Below are positions 1-14,592 of a DNA stretch of 64,000 bases, one piece after another; the first letter of the stretch is position 1; every line of letters begins with the position of its first letter. The notes beneath the pieces are model-generated. The model did not search any database. It was given only the letters and a program-made list of their open reading frames with translations, and was not told the DNA's origin. The position numbers and the translations under genes were made by a program. Origin of the DNA: Linnemannia hyalina (Eukaryota > Mortierellomycota > Mortierellomycetes > Mortierellales > Mortierellaceae); NCBI GenBank assembly GCA_019671135.1, contig JAHRHY010000016.1, positions 1,050,501-1,114,500 on the forward strand. Reading direction: 5' to 3'.

Positions 1-232
1 CCTCTTTGCATTATCAAAAAAGAAAACTTCATACAAACAGGAGTTGGGGTTTCGTTTTTGGACCGTGTGGTGTGGCTCAATGCGATCATTGTCAGGAAGT
101 GTCACATCGTCGTAGTCATAGTCGTAGTCGTATTACCCACCTTAGTTATCCCTAAAAAAAAATGCAGCACAATACCACACCGCGCCACACGTATGCCGAT
201 GTTTTTTAATGTATGATCGATTATGCTTCAAG

Positions 233-3200
233 TTAAGGATCTCTATGGTATTGTTGTGGGGCACCAGCTGACGAATTCGAGGACATGGGTTGGTGAGCAG
301 ACATGGGGGAAGTGGGTGATATGGGAAGACTATCCGAGGCTATTGTTGACATGGACCTCTGTCCATACGACTCTTGTAGCTCCAAACTTCTTCCCAAGTA
401 CTCGCAATTCTAAAATGTCACATAGACAACACATGCAAAAAAAGGGGGGGAACTGTCAGAGCTTGTACTCAACGCGTAGCCATCCAATGAAAAGCCAGTT
501 CAGAGGAGCAAAAAGACATAAAAAAAAGAGCAGGCAAGACTTACAAGGACTTGGCTCATGGTGGCACGGCGGTTGGGATCAGCTTTCAGCAACATGCGGA
601 TCAAATCTCGAGCCTGGGGGTCAGGAACTGCCAACTCGAAATGTGGGATCTCAAGCTCTCTTGATGAGTTCCATCTCAATCCTGTGGCGAGCGCCGGGGT
701 ATCAGCTGAAGGGTGTGCCAAAAAGTGAAGTACTGTTTCATCCGATAACGAAAGTGGAAACAATGCCCTCGTCGAAAATAGTTCCTATTATAATGCAACA
801 TCAATAAGAATAATAGGTTAATACATGAATGGGCATGAGAATAAAGGATATCGATAGGTGAGAAAAAACAAACAAACTGAACACTAACGTAAATGAGACA
901 GCCAAAAGCCCAGAGGTCGATGCTGTAGTTTGCAATGACGCCCGAGGAAGCTTGTTTGTCAATCGTGGTGCCTCTGGCAACCTCTGGTGGACAGTACCGA
1001 ACAGTGCCGATACCAATACACTCTTCGCTGGCGATCCTCGACGACTCGAGGTCAATCAACTTCCACTGTTGCCGATGGTCGTCCCGGTTGTGCATCACGT
1101 TGGATGGCTTCAGATCACAATACACAATCCGCCTCGAGTGACACCACGTCAAACACCTCAACACACCCTTCACAATATCCCGGATGTATCCCTCATCCAA
1201 CGCCGGGCCAGACTTGTAAAGCCCAGGACCCGTCAGATCCAAAGACTGATCCTCTGGTCTCGCCTGCTCCCTCAACGCTACCTTCTTAGCCTTCCTTGCG
1301 TTCTTCAACATCTGCGCCAACGTCTCGTCCAGTCTCTCCAGAATTGTCAACCGGATCTTGGCGGGCTTGTTAGGGTCATCCGTCTCTGACAACACCAACG
1401 TCGCCACATGCCTGAGTTCTACTACGCAAGGCCCCTTCAAACGCTTCAAGATCCTGCATTCCCGCTCCCAGGCTTCCTTCCGTGCAAACGATTTGATCAC
1501 AATTGGTTGCTGAGTATCCGAATCCACCGCAAAGACAATATCATTGGTTTCACCATGGATTGGACTGGGTGAGTTTGAAGGCTTGTACCGCGCTGGAAGG
1601 TTCTGCACCAGGCTCGCTAGAGCTGGGCTGTCGAGCGTCGTATATGTCTTTGAGGACTTTGTTGTCGATGTCGAAGTTGTGTCCTTGCGTCTCAGATCCA
1701 CAGCCGATTGATCACCCACCGACGACTCTTTAGACATATCACCCATTGTCGCGTGTTGGGCCTGTTGAGCAGAGACAGATCCAGATCCTGCCTGTGCGCC
1801 GCCCGTCAAGAGTCCCGCTGGTGTTGCTGCACCTCCATCCTCTCCAAGTCCGGTACACATCAACGACACTCGATCCAGTGGACTGACAGAATTGAAAAGC
1901 GTCGCATCACGAGGGCTGGTAGATCCATCACGGCTCAGCACATCGGACGAAGTGCCCACTGCCAACGAGATCGATCCCGGTCCAAGCGACGATCCTGTTC
2001 CCGAAAGAATCGACATTCCGCTGGCATCTCTCCTTGCTTGTCGCGACCCTGGGTGGATCATCATCGGTATCCGGTGGTTACTGTTGGTACCAATGCTGCC
2101 AGTTGAATGGCCCAAAGAGCGCTGTGTCGAACCGGGGGCGTGGACACGTGTGGGTATATAGCGCAAAGTGGGAAGGCCCTGGCTGTTCTCTCTCTGGTCG
2201 AACGACAGCGACGACGCAAACGTCCACCGGTCGGCATCCTCCTCATCATCCTCAGCCAAATACGACGGATAAAATGGGTCTGACGAGATAGAACCCACTC
2301 TGGCGCCTGCGGTACCCGAGAATGTGCTCCTATCAGCATCTGTCTGAGAGGCGTTCCTAGCATGTGACGACTGCGGTGGAGGTGGATAATACTGTCCTGA
2401 AGACCGACTTGACGATGCTCTATTTGAATCCATGTCCGCCGCAGTGGTAGCCGCTATGGCGACCATTGGGTATCCTTGGTGCTCCCCTTTAATTGGTTGT
2501 CCATATGTCGGCAAAAGCGCTTGCGGTCCTCGAGAACGCCTGTTGCTTGAGGAAGATCCAGAGGCGTTGCCAATTGTGTCCTCATACTTTTCCATGCTCT
2601 CCATGATCTTTTCTCCTGACGGATATGCCTCCCCTCCATCGTCCGGGTACCGGGGCGTATTCTGGGGTTCTTTTGGAATCGTTTCCTCTTTCCGTCTGGC
2701 CGACCTTCTCCTAAACAGCAAAAGTCCCACAAACGCAGCAATCAACGCGAGGCTTCCGCAGACCACACCAATCGTAAGAGGTAGGTTGTTCTTCTTGTTG
2801 CCCGGTACGTCAGGACTGTTGCCGTTCGGTGTAGGTGCTATGGGTTGGGGGATCGAAGGCCCAACCTCCTTGGATGAGCTCCAGCTCCAGGTATTTGTGT
2901 CCAGAATATACACATTGGCGTCTCCAAGCAGAGGTGTGCCGTAGCCCCCCCAGACAAGCATGTTAGTGCCGTTCAGGAGAGCCGAGTGTCCCGTCCTTGG
3001 TCCTGGTCCCTGCTGTTTGTTGGTTGGCATCCTGTTCCACATCCACTGGGTACCTGATGCGTCCAGCACCCACACGTCGTCATCCACAGGACCATCAGGG
3101 CCACCTCCTATCAAACATGAAGAAAGTAGATAATCGATGCTTAGCATGTTGGAAACATGTCCTGGTTCAGATTGTGTGCTTGTGTTTGTGTTTGTGTGAA

Positions 3201-5252
3201 TAGCGGCTGTGTTCATTTAGATGTGCCTGGCGTGGCGTACCTCGGTTAAGGAAGGCACAAAACACAGCATATCGGTTGTGTCACCGAGGATGAGGGGTAA
3301 AAATAGCAAAATATACAAATAACCAACCACACGAACAACAACAACCAACAGACAGCGACTATATTTACCATAGATGATCATGGTATCGTTGAGACAGACA
3401 GCCGTGTGACCCTTCCTCGCCGAAGGGACAGATCCACCACTGCCGGCACTGACAGGAACAGCCAGTCGCCAGACCTCGAGTGTGAGATTAAACGTGTTCA
3501 CGGTATTGAAGGCGGCGCCAGTTTGGTCACTGCCGCCAAAGATGATCATCGTGTTGAGCGCTGGTAGCCTACACATTGTGTGGTACACCAATGCAGGTCC
3601 ATTGGCAATTGATGTCCATGTGAAGGTGCTGTCGTCCTATTGTGGTTCAATGTTGATGGTTTTATTGTTGATGACCATTTGGCGAAGGCAACGAGAAGAT
3701 ATACGGGTGGTAGGAAAGAGAGAGAGGGATGAAAAGGAAAGTAGGGGTCAGTAAAGCAAACGACAAAAGAGTCAAAAAAAAACACCCGTCGCGTCTCTTC
3801 TTTCCCCTCCTTTGTAAAAATAGAAAGTTGGTTTTTGGGCGCCACGAAGCTGAAAAAACATTCGAAAATACACAACTCAAGACCTTCGAAGGGAGATAAA
3901 TGGGAAGGAGGGAAGAAAAGGGTTCGTATTTTTTGGGCTGGTTGTCCTGCGCCTGCTCAATTGTTACCATCTGTTTTTGGCATCGCTACAAACACAACAT
4001 CCGAAACGATAACTGAATCACATAGCTGAAAAGAAAAAAGGGAAAAGGGCCATGATTTACCAGTTTGATGAGGTCATTGAGGACGCCCGAACTACTTGAA
4101 GCTAGACCATTGGCACTAACGACAAGGCCTCCGTGTTGAAAGATGAGTGAACCTGATGATCCGATCGCAGCTCCAAGTCGAAGAGGTGGCGCCACCGCAG
4201 GGTTTGCTATATTGTTGGATATAAAAAATGTATAATCATAGACACAAGCACAAAACAAACAAACATGCATGAAAGAGAAGAGGGAAAAAGTGGTGAGTGA
4301 GTGAGCAATGCTGATGGAGATAAACGCGCCATGATGGTATTGATTGCTGTAATGAACGGATTGAGAGTTGTCATTGAGTGTGGTTTCTACTCAGGTCCTC
4401 TTCAGGGGGATCAGACTATCATGTACAGTACATAGTAAGCCGGGACCCTGCATCCGGGTCCTGAGAATGTGCATTTAGGACAGGGGACCACCGAGAAGAG
4501 AGGGAGAGGGTGCAGGGATCAAGTGGCATCCAAATGCACCGAAAACAAACAAACAAAAATGGCCAAGCGGACCAGCAAAAACACAAAAAAAAAAAGATAA
4601 ACAGATGTAAGCCGTTTTTTTTTGGACGGGATGTCGCTTGCTTACGTGAAGTGGGAATGGACCAGATCCAGTTGTAGATGTCCAGCATAAGGAGATTGTT
4701 ATACGCCGCAGAGGCATTGCCAACAAGCGAGAGCATCTTGCCCTGAGATAGGAGTGGGACCGAGGTGAAGAACTTTTGTGGGTTGGGCAAGCCTCCAGAC
4801 TGGATCGTGGGTTGGGACCATTGACGGAGGGTGGTGCTCCAGATCCAGAGGTCGTTGGATCCGAGGATGGTGGATCCGTACGGGTTTTTAGTCGGATCAG
4901 TCGTGCCACCAAAAATGACCATGGAAGTATCAACGATGGCTGCACCGTGGAAGGCCCGCCAGGGCGGGGTGGGAGCAGCAGCCATGGTTGTTGTTGTGAG
5001 TGTTGAGGCTGTTGCTGTGGCGAGGAGGAGGAGGAGGGCGAGGTGGGATCTCGATCGTCGGTGTCGTTGTCTTTTTGGAGTTGATTCGCATGAGGTCGAG
5101 GTGATCCGACAGTTATAGTGGCGAGGAGAGTAAGGGCACGGCGGTGGTATTGAGTCTTTGTGAATTGAATGTGAATGTGAATGTGGATGTGAATGTGGAT
5201 GTGAATGTGAATGCGAGCAAGAGTGAGAGAGTGGCCATGTTGGCGATGCCAT
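233..5252 (-). CDS. Kelch-repeat, single-pass membrane protein kinase (receptor-like)
   Basis: Six exons, read 5' to 3' on the minus strand: 5252-4646, 4206-4061, 3636-3369, 3107-889, 784-545 and 409-233. Frame is kept throughout, giving 1218 aa. Kelch-type repeats (VIFGG, IIFGGSD, LVWGGYG with W/Y partners) fill about residues 70-420. A membrane segment follows at about 448-471 (IGVVCGSLALIAAFVGLLLF, then RRR), then a long Ser/Gly-rich juxtamembrane stretch. The protein kinase domain starts near 860: VIK lysine about 877, catalytic loop YCDLKPSN about 1002, DLE where DFG is usual about 1025, PPE about 1046. The start at 5252 gives an odd N-terminus with a His-Ser repeat ahead of the hydrophobic LALLLLLATATAS, so a start closer to that hydrophobic stretch is possible. 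Topology suggests an extracellular kelch propeller and a cytoplasmic kinase. Ligand and pathway are unknown. Confidence 0.85.
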
Positions 5253-6547
5253 GGTCGTCGGAGGAAGGGAGAAGAAAAAGGAGAAAGAAGGGGAAGGGAG
5301 GGGAGGGAGGGAGGGAGGGTGGAGGTGAGAGTGAGAGTGAGAGTAAAAAGGGGAGTGAGAGGGAGGAGGATAGGATAGGATTGGAAAAAGGTTACAAAAA
5401 AAAAGGGCCGCAGAAGAAGAAGAAGAGAGAAGTGTCAACCACATGAACAACAAAGTCTAAAAATGTCAATGCGAAGAGCTGGAAAGATGGAAGAGAGAAA
5501 GCGAAGCTCCGGACGGGCAGAGGGGTCATCCTGCAGGATGAAAACAGGTTGGCACAAGGGTGGTGACACAATGATGCCTTGCGCCTTACGCCTCATGCCC
5601 CATTCGTTGGCTGCTGCGATAGAACATGGAGAGTACCGATTAAAATCGGATCTCCAATAGGCCCCATGGCACCATGGACTAGCTGAACTGCAATGGCTTA
5701 CTCTTATGGTTCCTTCGTATTTGATGGTCCCCGATTTTTTTCTCTTGTTCTTTTTCTTTTCTTATTCCCTTTGCAATGACCCCCCCTCTTTTTTTCCAGT
5801 CGCGGTTGTTGCTGTTCATGCTATTGTTATTCTTCCCTCCTCCCTTCCCTGTACCTTGTTGATGTTGCATACAGTTGAAACCCGCTTCACCAGATGTCAC
5901 TCTCCTCCTCAGACGACAACAACAACGACTGAGACAACAAAAAATTGACCTGGAAGGACCCATAGCTGAACAAGCTTGAATACCTCGTCCTGAATTTTTC
6001 TCACTACATCCTCCTCTCCTTCCTTCCTCCTTGGCCAACAATGCAAAAAAAAAACACCAGTTCTAGGGATAGAGGCCAACCGTTCTTACTCCTTTGATAA
6101 ACTCCTCAGGTATGACAAAACATACAAACAGGCAAACTAACAAACAAATAAAACAAACAAATAATCGTCAATCGCTCTCAAAACCTGGTGTTTGTTGTTC
6201 ATTTTTTTCCTAGACCAATACAAACCACCAGAAACAACCGTGTTTGACGATAACCCAATAACTGCTCCCTCTTACCCCCTTAATGTGTTTGTGTTTGTTG
6301 CTTAATCTGTCGACTTCTCGCGCTTTGACACACACCTGAGCGAAGAAAAATTCGACGACACCAGGTTAGATGGTGGCGAAACGGGACCAGTTGCACCCAC
6401 ATCAGGTGCCTGAAAAAGAATAAAAACAGAGCGAAGATCACCACCCTCTAGTCAAGAACAAACGACTGAGTGAACTACTATCCGCGTAATATGTCAAAAA
6501 AAAATTGATATGGCGACTGGCTCTGTATGCACAATTTTAATGTTACT
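5253..6547. other. Intergenic, kelch-kinase promoter and eIF2B-beta 3' flank
   Basis: About 1.3 kb with no recognisable coding exon. The part next to the kinase start is highly purine-rich on the plus strand (pyrimidine-rich in the kinase gene's own sense), which is typical of promoters in this window. The stretch around 5700-5830 has T- and C-rich runs. Nothing else is identified. Confidence 0.5.
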
Positions 6548-8124
6548 CTATAAATCAAAGGTGTGGTCATTGGGATCATAGTTCTCAACACTAAAAAAAT
6601 AGAGCAAGAAAAAACGGCGTTAGTTTCGGCGTTCATACATGCATAGTCAAAGCAGTGACATGGAACAAAACTCAAAAAAAGGGGGGAAATGAACGGCAAG
6701 AAGGACAGCGACATACATGAGACGGTAGAGGTATGATGGCGGGTGGCCACCCTGGTTGGTGATAAAGAGATTCACAAAGTCTGGCGAGACATAGTCGTAG
6801 TAGGGGTTGGTCACTGTCACCTTCTCGATCAAGTCGCCTTCCTCAAAGCCAAGGACAGAGTCTGGGTTGAATGTAACATTAAAGCTGTCTTCGTCGTAGG
6901 GGTATAATGGTGAGAGTTTGTACAATCCTGTGCACACAACCACAGGGATCGAGTGGTGCTTTGCTGCTGCTGCCATCATGTGTGTTCCTGAGATCGCCAC
7001 CAATCCTCCATTTGCCAAAACTAGTTGGAGGTACAAAACGAGGCATAAGAACGGAAAAGCTGTTAGATGGGTTGTCATGTTGATCAACATCACTTCCTGT
7101 AGTTCTACGAGATATGTCGATATCACCAAGTATTCCGTACCAGCGTGTGTTCCAAGAATGACCTTGTTGACGCGCGACATGACGGCAAAGACGGCAGAAT
7201 CAGGGATGACTGTCGTCTCAATTCCCGCTTTCGAAAGCTCCACTGCCATATCCTGCCCCGAGTATCTACATTTTTGAAATTGCAGCAAATCAGTAACACC
7301 ATGTTAGACATTGTCTGTTCGTTTGTTCAACCACCAGTGACCCGTGTCCACGTTGTTCATGATGACATCCTGGAGGAGATGACTTACGAGGGCGCACTCT
7401 CGGCAACGAGCACCTGGAACTTTCTTTTGACTGCAGCCATCTTCAAGAACTCTTCCACGGTCTTGGAGCGCCCAATAGTCATGATGATCTCGCTATTATT
7501 ACAGAAACAAAAGTCGAAAACAATAAGTAACCTCTTGTAGTTATATCTTGCAGCATAGGTGAACAAGCGGCATTACAATCACATATAGAACAAGAAAAAT
7601 TTGCAAAGGGGAAGGAGGATGACTCACTTTGAGTGAATTTGGAGCGATGCCTGGTTCTTGATGCTGTCGTAGATGTTTTCGAGCTCGTCCTTGATCTCGC
7701 GAATCTCCTGGATAATGTTGCTCCGCAAACTGCTTGGGTATTGCACATTGTCGTCAGGGATCGAGCTGGTCTCACCAAGCAGGTTGTACATGGACGAGGA
7801 GGTGGTCAGAGGAGCAGCATGGAACTCTGACTGGTTCTTGTTGGTCGCGGCACTCGACTCTGCTTCGCGGAACTCCTCGCGGATGACGTGGAGGACGCGA
7901 CGGACAATATTGCCGACGGCGAGCTCTGTTGGGTTGGCCTGGACGAGTCTTTGGCCGACGGATTTGACAATGTTGAGGAGCTGGTTGCAGGTGGACCAGT
8001 TGTTTTTGGAGATGACGACAATGAGGAGCTTGAGGGTTGCATGGGCGACGGCCGAGGATCCGACGAGCTGGCGTCGTTTGAGTTTTGCGACGAGGTCGTC
8101 GACGAGTTCGTTATTCTTGCTCAT
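6548..8124 (-). CDS. GCD7: Translation initiation factor eIF2B subunit beta
   Basis: Five exons: 8124-7628, 7492-7388, 7265-7141, 7020-6717 and 6590-6548; 357 aa, close to the usual length of about 350. eIF2B is the guanine nucleotide exchange factor for eIF2, and the beta subunit is part of its regulatory core with alpha and delta, which senses phosphorylated eIF2-alpha. Family segments in order: the N-terminal helical region ([17 protein letters not shown]), [90 protein letters not shown], and near the C-terminus [20 protein letters not shown] followed by [10 protein letters not shown]. The initiator ATG is the first in frame. Its promoter is shared with the divergent CAF1 gene. Cytosolic. 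Confidence 0.95.
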
Positions 8125-8644
8125 TGTATTGTGTTTGAAGGTGTGTCCTGGCTGTGTGTGTGATGATTGAAACGCCAAAGGGTGGGGCCGGGTGGACAAC
8201 AAGCGATTCTGAGGTCGTCGAAGGTAGTTGCGTGCACAGTTGTGGAAGAGAAAGAGAGAAAGAGAACTTTCGAAGCAAAGAGCAAACAACGTTTATTTTT
8301 TAATTGTACGTGTAATGTGGAATGGCAGAATGTACGTGACCCCTTGCTAAGAACCCCCTGTTGGGCATCGCTTGCCAGACTCTTGCATTCTTTTTCAACA
8401 CACACACACTTTTTGGACAGTCAGAACACACACACTCTTTTTCACACATACACAGCAACACACACTCTCCCTCTACTCAGAAAGCAACATCCTTCTTCGC
8501 CTCGCTGAACCCACAACAACTTCCTGCAAGCACGAGAGACGACATCAATCGAAAAAAAACGACAACCTCGTACCAGCGCATCAAATCCGCCACAGCAAGA
8601 GCAAAGACAACCAGGCAGCAGACAGAAAAGGACAAGGTGTCGCC
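8125..8644. promoter_or_regulatory. Bidirectional promoter, eIF2B-beta / CAF1
   Basis: About 520 bp lie between two start codons that point away from each other. The CAF1 side carries CA-rich tracts (8398-8470) and a CT-rich stretch, as is common for fungal initiators. No clear TATA box was identified. Confidence 0.5.
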
Positions 8645-10338
8645 ATGCCCAGCCCTAACGAGAGAGCCATCATCAGAGAAGTCTGGGCAGAGAACCTCGA
8701 CCGCGAGATGGCCCTCCTTCGCGATCTCATCGATCAGTACCCATACCTCGCCATGGTACAATACACTCAACAGCAATGCATTCACCTATACCATCTTGCA
8801 AGGCCCACTTGTCGATGTCGTCCTCCATGACATCGTACTTCTTGACCTAAACACCCATCTCCTCTTCTTATTTTATTGCGTTTCTGACCTTTACAGGATA
8901 CAGAGTTCCCAGGAGTGGTTGCCCGACCCATCGGTACGTCTTTACTCTCTCTCTTTCTTGCGCTACCGTTTTCAGGACCAAACGACAACCTCTGGCACAG
9001 TGTTTGTGAACTTGGGCGTATGCGACAGAGGGACTAACTGGTGTTCGCGTTGTTTTTTCATCCCTCATAGGCAACTTTCGCACCTCGGCCGACTATCACT
9101 ATCAGACTCTGCGCTGCAATGTCGATCTGCTCAAGATGATCCAGCTGGGCGTTACCTTTGCAGACGAAAACGGAAATGTCCCCAAGGATGCCTGCACATG
9201 GCAGTTCAACTTCAAGTTCAACCTTTCGTAAGTCTTGCTAGCAGACTTGGAACCAACGGGACACAAAGGCACTCGGAAGAAGGCGGATATGTACCCGCTT
9301 CCTTCTTGTTTGGTATCAATGACCCCTTGATTGATTGATATCTAATACTCATAGTACCTTCATCTTACTGTAGGGATGACATGTATGCACAGGACTCTAT
9401 CGACTTGCTGACAAAGTCCGGTATCAACTTTCAAAAGCACGAGGATTACGGCATTGACGTGCACCATTTCGGAGAGCTCTTGATCAGTTCTGGATTCGTA
9501 TTGCTGGACGATGTCAAGTGGATCTCCTTCCACAGGTATGGGCTCTCGACTTGTCAGTGTTCTCGTGATCGTCCCTACCTCCATGGCGCTGGATCAGCAC
9601 ACATGTATGCCTCCGGAGACCATTTTTGCTAACATGCCGCATGACTTTTTTCTTTACAATGGACGACAGTGGTTATGATTTTGGTTATCTTCTCAAGATC
9701 CTTACATGCAGTGCAATGCCAGCAGAAGAGAGCGATTTTTTTGAGTTGTTGAGAACTTACTTTCCTTGCATATACGACATCAAGTACTTGATGAAAAGCT
9801 GTAAAAACCTCAAGGGTGGTCTGCAGGAGCTGGCCAATGACCTTCAGGTACAAATCTGTCTCTCTTGCGTTACATATGTGTATCATTTGTGTTGAACATG
9901 GCTGTACTGGAATCTGACTGTGAGTTTATTTGGTCCCCTATTTCGTAGGTTGTGAGAATTGGAGCTCAACATCAGGCAGGAAGTGACAGTCTGTTGACCT
10001 GCTCGACGTTTTTCAAGATGAGGCAGATTTTTTTTGACGATACGATCGACGACACGAAATATCTGTAAGTCAAGCTTTTCGCCGTTCTTCCTCTATAGCT
10101 TCGTTTACTTCTTAGCGTTCGAATGTGCAGCACATAGTAAGCTAACCCATCATACCTTTTCTCAATTTCTAGTGGCTACCTCTACGGATTGGGCTCAGCA
10201 GTGGGATCCTCAGCGGCACAACCCAACTCGATTGCTTCATTCAACTCTGCGGCAGGAAACGATAGTCCCTTGATCACCAACCAGTCGACAGCACCCAACG
10301 GCAAGATTGGCAGCTTTCACAAGCAAATAAACAACTAG
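8645..10338 (+). CDS. POP2: CCR4-NOT deadenylase subunit CAF1/POP2
   Basis: Seven exons: 8645-8755, 8897-8933, 9071-9227, 9374-9535, 9670-9847, 9949-10064 and 10173-10338; 308 aa. This DEDD-superfamily 3'-5' exonuclease shortens mRNA poly(A) tails within CCR4-NOT. It opens with [20 protein letters not shown], which runs into the first catalytic motif DTEFPG (Asp38, Glu40). Then come [53 protein letters not shown] (third acidic residue in SGYDFGY) and [20 protein letters not shown] through [10 protein letters not shown] with the last Asp. The C-terminal tail after YLYGLG is short and Ser/Asn-rich. Exon 2 is only 37 nt. Cytoplasm and P-bodies by family. Confidence 0.95.
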
Positions 10339-10995
10339 TTCCCTCTACACTCGCTCTCCTTTTCAACTTCCAATGGAGCAAACTACGGCATATCTGCATG
10401 CCGCGCCTGTGCCAAAAATCATGACATCACCGAACCTGAAATAGTGAGCGCCCTACATGTTGAAAGAGGCGCGGATTTCTGGCCAATCAGATGCTTGGAT
10501 GGATAGCAATCATTTTTTATTGTGGCAGAGAGCGAGCCACAGAGTGAGATCCTTCTCTTCACATTCATTTGGGATCATTGTACGTCTTGCTCGCAAGGGT
10601 CAACAGAGGGGTCAAGAAAGAGCCTGCCTGGGATTCAATCAAACTCGGGATCTATATCACTCAACAGCAAAGGACACGAGTGATCATACAGGAAGCATCC
10701 AACATCTACCGGGCACACAAATCTGGAATCGACATAAACTTCTACCCGTTCCCCTTTGCTGGGGGTTGGTGAATCCCAACTCTGTAAAAGGGAACAGCTT
10801 TCGTTCGAAAAAATGATGTCGAACCTTTGATTCAACATTCGACATTCACACCATCGCCATCATCCTCACTACACAAAGACCACGGACCGGGAGATGTCCT
10901 TGAAAATTAGTTTTCATCATGGCGGAACCAACATCAACTAACGTCCATTCAACCCCACACTTGCGCACTTCCAATCCTTCCTCCGCTAGTCAAAC
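10339..10995. other. Intergenic, CAF1 3' flank and eL28 promoter
   Basis: About 650 bp. Open stretches at 10457-10840 on both strands resemble no known protein and lack splice context. The last 150 bp are C-rich and T-rich as expected before a ribosomal protein gene. Confidence 0.4.
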
Positions 10996-12199
10996 ATGTC
11001 GGCTGATCTTACCTGGTAGGCACCAAAGACCTTTTTCAACCCTCCGCTGTCGTTCGATACTCAAAGGAAAGTGCAGGACACAAACCAGACGCTAACCGCT
11101 TTGATTGCTTGGTACCATCTATGACACTACTAGGCTCCTTATCAAGAACAACAACTCGTTCCTCATCAAGCGCTCGGGTGTCCAGTTCTCCACTGAGGCT
11201 GGTAACTTGTTGAACAAGAACTCCTTCAAGTACTCTGGTCTTGCCAACAAGAAGGTACACTACCTCGACGACAACATTTTTTTATTCAAGGACATCATAC
11301 GACGAATAGGAGAAGTCTATGGTAGAGAGCGATTTGAGGGCCTCTATTTTGGACACGTCTGGACGCGAATGGGATCAATTGGCGTTATTTCTCCAGGAAA
11401 CGGCAATCACTTTCGGACAAAGGAGCTTTCAATGGCTATTGAGCAGGAGGAACACAACTCGGACAAAGGGAGAAGCAATAAAGGCTAACTTACGCCTTCA
11501 AATCTCCTTGACAAATAGACCGTCGATATCTCCGCTGCTGCCTCCGGCCGTGGTGTCGTTGTCGCCACCCCCAAGAACAAGGTCACCCTCACCAAGGGTA
11601 TCCGCAAGTCTGCCCGCTCCGTCGCTGGTCTCACCCGTGGCGGCTACCGCGCTGACCTCCGCCAGGTATGCTTTCAATTCTTATTTTCTATGTCGCACGC
11701 GACATGTTCTGTTGTTCCTTTGCTCTCTGTACCATTTTTCTATCTTGGCATTCAACATTTACTTCCTCCACACTACCACAACACAAACAACCATCACCAG
11801 CAAAGTGCTAGAACCCAGCAGATTCATTTAACATGAAGACTGGGCGTACATTATTTGCAAGATTACACCTCTCGCTCTTCTGTAAAAGGAAGGGCACCGG
11901 CCAACTGTTCTGCAAACCTATCAAACAATGAATTCTTTCTCGCTATTCAAAGTTTTGCGACTGCAACTTGGGAACATCTCCTCCTTTACTTTCTCCATTC
12001 ACCTCCTTTCCTCTTCGCTCCTCCACCTTCTCGATTGACGCGACGAAAAAAACTTATGGCTAACGAAAATATGATGTTGATGATACATCAAACGAAATAG
12101 GCTGCTCTTGCCCGCGTTTCCGCTATCCTCGCCTCCCAGAAGCCCGTCAAGGCTGCCCCCAAGAAGGCTGGCAAGGGTGTCCGTGCCACCAAGGCTTAA
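10996..12199 (+). CDS. RPL28: 60S ribosomal protein eL28
   Basis: Four exons: 10996-11015, 11134-11254, 11519-11665 and 12101-12199; 128 aa. The protein begins MSADLTW and continues [20 protein letters not shown] and [20 protein letters not shown], then the basic C-terminal half with [20 protein letters not shown] and [15 protein letters not shown]. Homologues share the (W)-x-(LI)-x(2)-N-x-SSFL(I/L)KR start and the SAILASQKP segment. A component of the large cytosolic ribosomal subunit. Exon 1 has only 20 nt, and the third intron is long for this window (435 bp). No convincing intronic C/D snoRNA was found. A polyadenylation-like AATAAA lies near 12275. Confidence 0.93.
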
Positions 12200-14307
<2,108 letters not shown>

Positions 14308-14592
14308 ATTACTCGCCCCTCTTCGTCTCTTACAAAAACAAATACAGGAAAGAATTACTTGTTCTCCCTTTTCTTTTCTCTTTTCTTTTTGAACTTGCCG
14401 CCTCCCGGATGTTGTTGATTACCCTTTGTTTTTGTTGTTTCCCTTTGGTGAGGAGTCGATGATAACACACGGCGTTTCGCAATAAACGTTAAAAACAATC
14501 TGCAAAAAAAAAAAAAACATCGAACGCGAGGAACAAATGAGGTTATGCAGGTGCGATTGTAAATCGGGTATTGTTATTTTGTTTACTACGAT

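Noticed and set aside
10457..10840. Open frames between CAF1 and eL28
   Set aside because: No start, splice or family support, and both strands are open by chance composition.
11666..12100. Intron-hosted C/D snoRNA in the eL28 gene
   Set aside because: ATGATGTTGATGATAC resembles a C box, but no CTGA D box at suitable distance and no terminal stem were found.
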